The notes beneath the pieces were generated by a model that was not told the origin of the DNA, made no database searches, and saw only the letters and a list, made by a program, of their open reading frames with translations. A DNA stretch of 64,000 bases. It comes from Quercus robur. Its lineage: Eukaryota; Streptophyta; Magnoliopsida; Fagales; Fagaceae. The DNA is taken from the NCBI RefSeq assembly GCF_932294415.1, contig NC_065535.1, positions 26,940,782 to 27,004,781 on the forward strand, given 5' to 3'. Both the position numbers and the translations under genes were made by a program. Shown here piece by piece: positions 56,478 through 64,000 of this stretch (position 1 is its first letter; every line of letters starts with the position of its first letter).

Positions 56478-58096
56478 GAGCATTCACATCCAGTATCTAA
56501 AAAAATCCCATTTTACCATTCTAAAAGTTACTTTATCAATTATACCATACCATTTTACAATGCACCCAACATCCTAACTTTTATTTTCCTATATAATATA
56601 TTAAAATAATATATCTATATAATAAAATATATTTCATTCTCCCTCTAATTTCTGTCTCCCTTCCTCTCTCTCAACCACTCATCACCTCCATCACCGCAAA
56701 GAAAACCCAATACCCCTAGCACAGAAACTCATCCCAAACCCCAAACAAACCCAGCACAGAAATTCATCCCAAACCCCAAACAACACATCCACCCCACCTC
56801 CCAAACCCAAATCAACCAAACCATCAACAACACAACCACCCACCGATCTACCCAAAAACTTTCCAATCACCACCCACTGATCCACCATCAACAACACAAC
56901 CACCCACTAATCCACCATCAACAACAAAACCACCACCCACTGATCCACCATCAACAATACAACCACCACCCAAACCCAAAACTTTCCAATTATCACCCAC
57001 TGATACACCACCTCGGCACTGCCCTAATCTACCACATCTACCACCACATCAAACCCATGAACTCCACCAACCCATAAGACCAATGATAACTTGATTCAAG
57101 GGAAGAGAGAAAGAGATAGAAAGGTAAGAGAGTCTGCTTAATGGAGGCGAGCATGGTAGGGTTCTTCTTAATCAGCGATGACCAAGACACCAAGCCCACG
57201 CTGCTGCAACCATCTGCTCACGTCACTGCAATCACCTACCCACGCCGTGTGATCTGAGAGAGGGACGAGAGAGAGGGGTTGAATGGGAAAGAGAGAATTA
57301 GAAATTTAAAACAAAAAAAGGGAAGGAGAAAGTCTGACAAGAAGAGAGAGAAAAAGTAATATAATATCATTAATATGTTTACAATCTTGCTACAGTGCCA
57401 TCGTAAATTTACGATGGCACTATAGCACAATTGTAAAAACTTTTACAATTAACGCTGCGTTTGTTTCAGTGTAAAATATTTTCCGGGTGTAAAATATTTT
57501 CAGGTGAAAATATTTTCGAGAAAGGAAAATATTTTATAGTGTTTGGTTGCATTTTAAAAATTATATTAGAAAACAATTTTCAGTTTTTGGTAACATTCTG
57601 AAAATGCTATTTTCCTACAAATTTTTCACATTTTCTTAGCTTCCAAACAAATTTTATATTACAAAATCCACCACCACCCATACATCAGCACCCACAGAAA
57701 ATCTACCACCACCCACACACTAGCACCCATAGAAAATCCACCACTATCCACACAAAACCCACCACCACACAACATAGAAGCCACCAAAACGCTATCACCC
57801 ACACCACCACAAAAAAAAAATAATAAATAAATAAGAGATCAAAAAGAGAAAGCAGATCGGCGACGAGATCGACCTAGAGGAGGAGATAGATCGGCGAGTG
57901 GCAGACGACGAGATCGACCCAGAGGAGGAGATGATCTGACCTAGAGGAGGACGAGACCGGTCAAGCGGCGGCAGGCTTCATGTGGTGCGATCTCAGCGGG
58001 ACGATCTCGGCGGCCCGAAGTCGACAGCGCGTCTCGCCGGCGTGTTTGGGGTTGGGGCATGATCTCGCCGGCGTGAAGTCAAAGGCTCTCTACTCT

Positions 58097-58137
<41 letters not shown>

Positions 58138-58408
58138 GCGTCTAAGTCCGGAAATGGTATAAAGTGAAAATAGAAACGTAAAACAATTTTCAAGTCAAAG
58201 CCTTTATTTTATAGTCAAATGAAATGTTTTTCTGGAAAATTTTATTTTCCATGCGCAACCAAATACACGGTGAGGTGTAAAATGATTTCCTGAAATGGTT
58301 TGAAGCCAAAACAAACACACCTTAAGAGATCGGGTAACAGGGGTTTTAAGAGCTTTGATGCTAAAACATACCTACATATGACATTTACAAGACCCAATGT
58401 GAATGCTC
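56478..58408. mobile_element. GAGCATT family copy B, interrupted by another element
   Basis: Starts GAGCATTCACATCCAG and ends CCAATGTGAATGCTC, a good inverted pair, with TAA at 56475-56477 and 58409-58411. The family hairpin at 57387-57429 contains the perfect palindrome TCGTAAATTTACGA. An 870-bp element is inserted at 57453, leaving about 1058 bp of B itself. Confidence 0.85.
57453..58322. mobile_element. GGCTGTGTTTG Harbinger-like family copy 2, nested in copy B
   Basis: Left CGCTGCGTTTGTTTCAGTG, inverse of right AGGTGTGTTTGTTTTGGC. TAA on both sides (57450-57452, 58323-58325). Shares order and motifs with the element at 36424 (CCACCA region, 'agatcggcgacgagatcgac' units, CT repeat then GCGCGT, 'catgcgcaaccaaa'). 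Removing it restores a continuous copy B, so it is the younger insertion. Confidence 0.82.
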
Positions 58409-58473
58409 TAAGTGTACAGTAGCCTCAAGATAACAAGGTGAACGAGTTAGGTTGTGTATTAATAACTATCTTA

Positions 58474-59276
58474 GAGCATTCGCATCCGGTTTTTTTAAAA
58501 AATTCTATTTTACCATCTTAAAATCCACTTTATCAATTATATTATACCGTTTTACAACAACCCCAACATTCCAACTTTTATTTTCCTATACAACACATTA
58601 AAATAATATATCTACATAATAAAATATATAATCCAAAAAGTAGGAGAGAGAAATTTTGTTGGAATTATTAATAAAAAGTAGGAGAAAGACAATTAAAAAA
58701 TATTTTTTAAGAATACTATTGTGCTACAGTAACATCATCTAGCATTCACATCTGGAATTTTCACACTATTTTATTTTACCATTTCAAAAACTACTTTATC
58801 AACTATACCATACCATTTTACAATACACCCAACATCTCATTTCTTATTTATTTCATCTATTCATTAAAATATTAATTTCACCAACTCTTTCTCTCTCTTC
58901 CTCTTCATAAAAAAAAAAAAAAAATACCCACCCACCATCACTCGGGAAAAAAACAATATAAAAATGTATACAAGTTGCTACAGTGCCATCATAAAAATAG
59001 GATGGCACTGTAGCACAATTGCAAATTTTTTTTTGCAATTGCAAGACCGGGTAATGGGGGGTTTTGAGGCACTAATGCTAAATATTACCAACATATGGCA
59101 TATACAATACCCAATATGAATACTCTAAAGAAGTAAATAAGATGTTACTGTAGCATAATTGTATTTTTTCTTTTTGCAATTACAATACCAGACAATGCAC
59201 ACTTTTGCACACTTTTATGATTTTGATGCTAAAATTCTCTAACATATACCATTTACAAGCTCCAATACTAATGCTC
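58474..59276. mobile_element. GAGCATT family copy C, split by copy D
   Basis: Starts GAGCATTCGCATCCGG and ends CCAATACTAATGCTC with TTA on both sides (58471-58473, 59277-59279). Its central palindrome (tgctacagtaacatc ... gatgttactgtagca) is separated by copy D. Confidence 0.75.
58740..59125. mobile_element. GAGCATT family copy D, nested in copy C
   Basis: Starts (T)AGCATTCACATCTGG and ends CCCAATATGAATACTC. It has its own hairpin at 58976-59014 (tgctacagtgccatc / 'gatggcactgtagca'). The insertion point is the loop of copy C's palindrome. The flanking triplet is not clean. Confidence 0.65.
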
Positions 59277-59279
59277 TTA

Positions 59280-60204
59280 TACTTATAATATTTTCCCTAT
59301 TGAATTGAAGGCTTTAACGTTGGAGTCAACAATTATTTTATTAAAGTAAAAAATAAGATAACTATAAACAAAATGAAATTCATCACTTTATTTCATTAAA
59401 ATTGAGAATTTACGTTATGATAGAATATAAATATATACAGAGGAAAATTACCTGTTTCTAGTTAGAAATATATGGCTTGTGAACATTACATGTATAAAGA
59501 TAGTCAAAAACCATTGATTTAATTAAGTTCAAATGCTATGTACGTAGGAAAGTGTTAGACACTCACCTTGTTGACGCAAGACTACAATAATGCATAACAT
59601 GGATAGGGGCGACTCTAGGATTTTTGTCTAAGGGGTCAATAAGAAACATTATCAATCCTACGAGTGATATCTTTTTCAATGTACAAAGTCAAACAATTAT
59701 TCATCCATTGATCTCCATTCGATTGCACACTTGATTCTTAATATATGTTTACAATTCTTTAATTTATAAGTTTACTATTCTTTAAATATTTTATAATTTT
59801 ATTGTCCTTTAGTGTTAATATTCTGACCCACTCACATAGCCAACAACCAATCCCACTGACAAGTCACAAATTCGTCAAATAGTCAAATTGCAAAAAACAA
59901 ACTCATAACTCAAAACTTTATATCAAAACAATGCAAACACTATTACAGTAATAGTAAAGAGTAAACGCACAGGAAAAAAGGTCAATTTGTCAAAAACTCA
60001 AAACTCAACCAAAAAATAATCAAGGCACTTAACCCCCTGTCAGCGGCCCACCCACAATCACACTCAGAGACTCAGCATTCAACAACAAAAATCAAAAGAC
60101 TAAAAACTCAACCAAAAAAAAAATCAAAAGACTCATCTCCTAAAAGACTCATCAGTTTGACTTTGACACTGTATAACCCCATTCAGTTCATAATAGAGTC
60201 CTAA
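59280..60204. other. Intergenic DNA, no gene
   Basis: Repeat-like, with many 'caaaactc' and 'aaaagactcatc' stretches (59900-60150). A fragment 'aggggcgactctaggatttt' at about 59606 resembles a retroelement end. Confidence 0.45.
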
Positions 60205-60625
60205 GAGCATTAGCATTGGAAAATTACAATGCTATTCTATTTTACAATTCTAAAAATCACTTTATCATTTATACCATACTATTTTACAATACCTCCACAT
60301 CCCAAACTTCTATTTGTATTAAAATATTATTTTTTTAAACTTACTTTATTATTTCTTTCCACTGTCAATTTTTTTTTTCAGATTTTGGTGATTCCAACGG
60401 TCACTTTCTTTCCAACTGCCAATTTCTTTCCTGGGCTTTCCAAGTTCCAACAGCCAATTTTTTTCAACAGTACAATTCTGAGATTTCCAGCAATCACATT
60501 TCTTTCTTGGCCTTTATATAATTTCTTTCCAGCAAACTATTTTTTTTTTTTTTGGGTCAAATTCAACGTCTATTCCAAAGAACATATCAAATATCTTTCC
60601 CTGGCCTTCATCATTTCTTTCCAGC

Positions 60626-60660
<35 letters not shown>

Positions 60661-60881
60661 TCAAATTCAACAACTATTCCAAACAAGCTGCCAAATACAT
60701 GCACACACATAGAACCTGCCAATTTTTCTGATCCACACACACATATAGAACCTGTCAAATTCAACCTGCCAAATACATACGCACACAAAAGCAACTTTTT
60801 GAAAAGAGAGCGACCCATAGAGACAACCTTCAAGACAACAATGTTAGGAATTTATCACCATTATTGAACAGGAAATTATCT

Positions 60882-61084
60882 CACTTAAATAGCTTAAAAC
60901 ATACTTAAAACAGCCCCATAACAGATTTTTACTAATTCTGCCACTGAAACAGACATAAAACAGCCACATAGACAAACTTCAAGAAAAAAAATACACACAC
61001 TTAAATAGCTTAAAACATACTTAAAACAGTCCCATAACAGATTTTGACAAATTCTGCCACTGAAACAGACATAAAACAGCCACT
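60882..61084 (+). repeat. 87-bp direct duplication inside element E
   Basis: 60882-60968 and 60998-61084 are nearly identical (cacttaaatagcttaaaaca ... 'cagacataaaacagcca'), offset by 116 bp. Confidence 0.9.
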
Positions 61085-62805
61085 TAAACAGCCACTTAAC
61101 CATAAAAGCTACAACAGTTATATTAGAAAATCAGCATAATCACCTATTTTGGATGAAGGAAGGGACACCTATGTGAATCACTAAATGCCCACTCATCACT
61201 TAATTTGTTAAGATGAGCTCAAAGGGTATCTATTAAGGATAAGGCTTAGTTAAGTTTTTGGATGGACAATCCACAACCACTTACTACAATATGAATCAAA
61301 AACAGGTGGACCAGTTCTCTTTATTGGGCTAAAACACCTTAGCAAGTAACTGAAAGCTCAAAAGTTTCCATTTTTATACAACTTGCTGGTGATAACTATT
61401 ACCTCCTCAGACAAAGACAAAGGCATCAAGGCATCGTTAGAGATCTTTAAACAAAGTTCATGTGATTTAGCAAACCTTTTCCAAATTGTGTTATAACTTT
61501 AAGCGTCAAATACAACTCATTAGACACAAACTTCAGGCCGAACTAAAAAGGAATTATATTAAAATAGAAATGGATTATCACTTTAATCAACAAGAGATTT
61601 TACGAAACATAGGTATCAATGAAAGGACCACAATATCACTTTTTAAAGCTCAACATAATATAACCATTAAAACAATAACAAACATTGATTACACGAAATG
61701 TTGGCTTAAATAGGTGTAAACCGTTGGGGCTCTATGATTTGAAAACTAATTAAACTTTTTTTATTTATTTAAGTAGTTGTAATAAACACATTTCATTTAC
61801 ACAGGGCAGTCATTTCTGCAGCAGAAAAGTAAACAACAACACAAACATAACACTTGACTAAGCCAACAAGTCATAATCTATTGTACACTCTAAGTAGCAG
61901 GGGAGGCTTTTCCAGTGGAATATTGCCCTGTCAATAAGTCAATATCAAATTCATCAAAATTTTGGCTCATGATCACATTGCGTTTTTTGCCCTGTGACAT
62001 TACTAAGTTCCAAAATTCAAAAACTTCCAAGTAGCCTTCAGCATATAACATTAACAAACAAGAACTAAGGCCTCAACAAGTCCACATCATTATTCTCTTG
62101 CTAAGAAAAAATGGTCTAACGCAAAATGCCCAAAAGGATGTGAGAAGGAAAAAAGATGTATTCGTTTTACAACACTTGAAACTTCCAAAGATCAAACTGG
62201 AAAGTAAGGGAAACTTTATTGATCAAATTGGAACATGGACTTAGAATTTGATTGCTAATTTTGAAAATCTAGAGACCAAATTGGAAAATGGACTGGATTT
62301 TCATTCTTTTCTTTTACTAAAATTCTGTTTTCACTTTTATGTGTGCCTAGATGCAAAATTTTGGTTTAATATTACTAAACTAGTCATGTATTACACAGGA
62401 GGAAAAAAAAAAAAGGCTTATCAAAGAACGGTTTTACAGAGGGCTACAGAAACAAAGAGAAAAGAGAGAAGGGAGAGAAATAGATAGAGAGAGATACTTA
62501 CTAGTAATTGAAGATGAACCGAGCAAACTTTCTGAAGATGAACTCGAGCTTACGGTCTCGAAGATGCTAAATCAACAACAAAAACTCTGCAAACATCAAC
62601 AACAATTCTTTTATCAAAACCCAAACACAAACACAAGCTGAATCCCTCTTTTTCTTGCAGAGAGAGAAAAGAAACACAAACACAAAAACTCTACATTGAT
62701 CAAAACCCACCTTACAGTCAGCACCAACACCGACGGAGCTGAATCCCCCAACACCAACGGAGCTTCGTTTTTGCAAAATCTGAACCCAAACCTAAAAACC
62801 CTTGA

Positions 62806-63058
62806 GAATGGGTGAGGGTGAATCGGTTAAGATGGGTGAGGGTGAATCGGTGAGGGTGAATGGGTGAGGTGAGGGTGAATCGGTGAATGGGTGAGGGTGA
62901 AGCTTCAGAGATGGAGATGGGTGAGGATGAATCGGTGAGGGTGAATGGGTGAGGGTGAATCGGTGAATGGGTGAGGTTAGGGTGAGGGTGAATCGGTGAG
63001 GGTGAATCGGTGAATGGGTGAGGGTCAGCGATGGAGATGGGTGAGGGTGAATCGGGTG
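62806..63058 (+). repeat. Minisatellite of GGGTGAGGGTGAATCGGTGA-type units
   Basis: About 250 bp of irregular repeats of 'ggtgagggtgaatc', 'ggtgaatggg' and 'gagatgggtgag', arranged in higher-order blocks. The minus-strand frame over it gives Ser-Pro-His repeats and is not considered a gene. Confidence 0.9.
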
Positions 63059-63420
63059 AGAAATTTCAGAGATGGAGATGGAGATGGGTCTAGAAATTTC
63101 GGAGATGGTCACATAGACATTTCAGAGATGAAGCTTCAGAGATGAGGGGAGAGCAGATGAGAAACAGAGAATGAATAGAGAGAGGAGAGCCCGCGCAGAA
63201 TGAATTCATGAGAGAGAAGTTTTAGGGGGAAACATAATAAAATATATTATTTTTTATACAATACTTGCTACAGTGCAATTCTATGTTTAGAATTGCATTG
63301 TAGCACTATTGCAAAAAAATTTGCAATAGTGCTGTTTGCCATTCCCAGATTGTTTTGAAGTTGAAAATGTTAAATTTCCTTTAGATTTGGCATTAGCATT
63401 TTCCAATGCTAATGCTCTAA

Positions 63421-64000
63421 AAGACTCATCTCCCATAACCCCTCTCTCTCCGTTAGGACTGTGTAAATCCTTATCAGTTTATTCGTGCAACTTACATACT
63501 CTATATCCTTATCATATCCATGTATAACCTCACACGCACGGTGATTAGGTGAAAGAGTCTCTTCAAAAAGTATATCAAAACACTATAAACACACTCTCAC
63601 AGTGAAAGAAAGAGAGAAAGAGAGAGCTGAAAACCAAATCAAGTGGTGGGCCGGCGGCAAATCAGGGACAGTCCAAGCAGTGGCAGAAGGCAGATCCTTG
63701 GGACTATGCAGAGGCAGATTATGTGTGAAGCAGAGCAGAGGCCGCCTTTTTCCTTTGGGTTTGGAGAGTGAAACTGAAGAAGGATAGTGGGAGAGCGGCA
63801 GGTTCTTAGGTTTTATTTGGCTCTTTTTTTATTTATGATTTTTTAAAATTTGATTTATGCTTATGGGCTTTTTAGTTTTGAGATTAAAGACCAAAAATTT
63901 TCTATTGGACCTTTTTTTTTTTTTTTTTTTTTAAAGAGTTTAAGCTGGGCTTAAAAAAAAAAAAGGGTCAAGTTCAAAGTGAGGGTGTGCAAATTTGTAT
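63421..64000. other. Window end: no supportable gene
   Basis: A GC-richer patch at 63640-63790 with a short frame (gggccggcggcaaatcaggg onward) follows a GA-rich stretch. It could be a gene leader or a captured fragment, but has no recognisable domain. Ends in T and A runs. Confidence 0.4.

Larger units (their letters stand above)
60205..63417. mobile_element. Large GAGCATT family member E, 3.2 kb
   Basis: Starts GAGCATTAGCATTGGAAAA and ends TTTTCCAATGCTAATGCTC, a perfect 19-bp inverted pair, with TAA on both sides (60202-60204, 63418-63420). The family hairpin lies at 63265-63305. Three times the size of its relatives, it holds a poly(T) region, an 87-bp duplication, a minisatellite and a stretch (about 62450-62800) that may be a captured gene end. 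I find no transposase or Myb-like partner gene; the long frame at 60229-60867 is Phe-rich translation of poly(T). Confidence 0.8.

Noticed and set aside
60229-60867. 212-codon open frame on the plus strand
   Set aside because: Phe-rich translation of poly(T) and AT-rich DNA inside element E; no domain or codon pattern of a gene.
62806-63058. Regular short repeats that might suggest a CRISPR-like array
   Set aside because: Units are contiguous and irregular without unique spacers, and the genome is plant nuclear DNA; it is a minisatellite.
62792-63112. 106-codon minus-strand frame with Ser-Pro-His repeats
   Set aside because: It is the translation of the GGTGAGGGTGAATC minisatellite.

Overview
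The window is nuclear DNA of a flowering plant, very probably a woody eudicot. It is AT-rich and gene-poor, has GT-AG introns, and is packed with plant transposon families (L1-type LINE with RNase H, Au-type SINE, MULEs, PIF/Harbinger MITEs, Stowaway, Helitrons, TRIM, solo LTR). The repeat style (CTCGAG fold-back element, the LTR types) reminds me of Fagales such as oak or chestnut, but that is an impression and was not tested.

Three host genes can be supported. (1) 9274-17811 (+): an 11-exon gene for the plant CDKAL1-type tRNA methylthiotransferase, 617 aa, with all six Fe-S cysteines and a C-terminal membrane anchor. (2) 18383-21514 (-): an intronless 1043-aa MCTP protein (four C2 domains plus a C-terminal membrane domain), convergent with gene 1 and ending 571 bp from it. 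(3) 39416-42462 (-): a large last exon for a nuclear DLN-motif protein resembling the C-terminal part of plant TFIIS-N-domain proteins. A non-coding leader for it probably lies near 47.7-47.85 kb, across a roughly 5 kb repeat-filled intron. I see no TFIIS-N domain. A processed RPS26 pseudogene lies at 53.9-54.4 kb.

Layout: 0.08-1.6 kb MULE with 9-bp target duplication; 2.0-7.8 kb near-complete but decayed LINE with 12-bp target duplication; 8.7-9.1 kb CTCGAG fold-back repeat; 9.2-21.5 kb the two convergent genes, with SINEs in the introns of the first; 21.5-39.4 kb transposon-rich intergenic DNA (Helitron, MITEs, solo LTR, TRIM, Pack-MULE carrying an LRR-kinase gene piece); 39.4-47.9 kb the DLN gene; 48-64 kb repeats, including a nested stack of PIF/Harbinger elements at 55.3-63.4 kb.

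The most unusual pattern is a set of seven tiny insertions (19-24 bp, mostly poly(A) plus 5-12 other bases), each between 11-19 bp direct repeats. Six of the seven have a pyrimidine-C end (TC or TCC) just before the poly(A), and one matches the 3' end of the LINE in this same window. I read them as extremely 5'-truncated retroposons. All boundaries, families and similarities come from reading the sequence by eye; no database search was possible.
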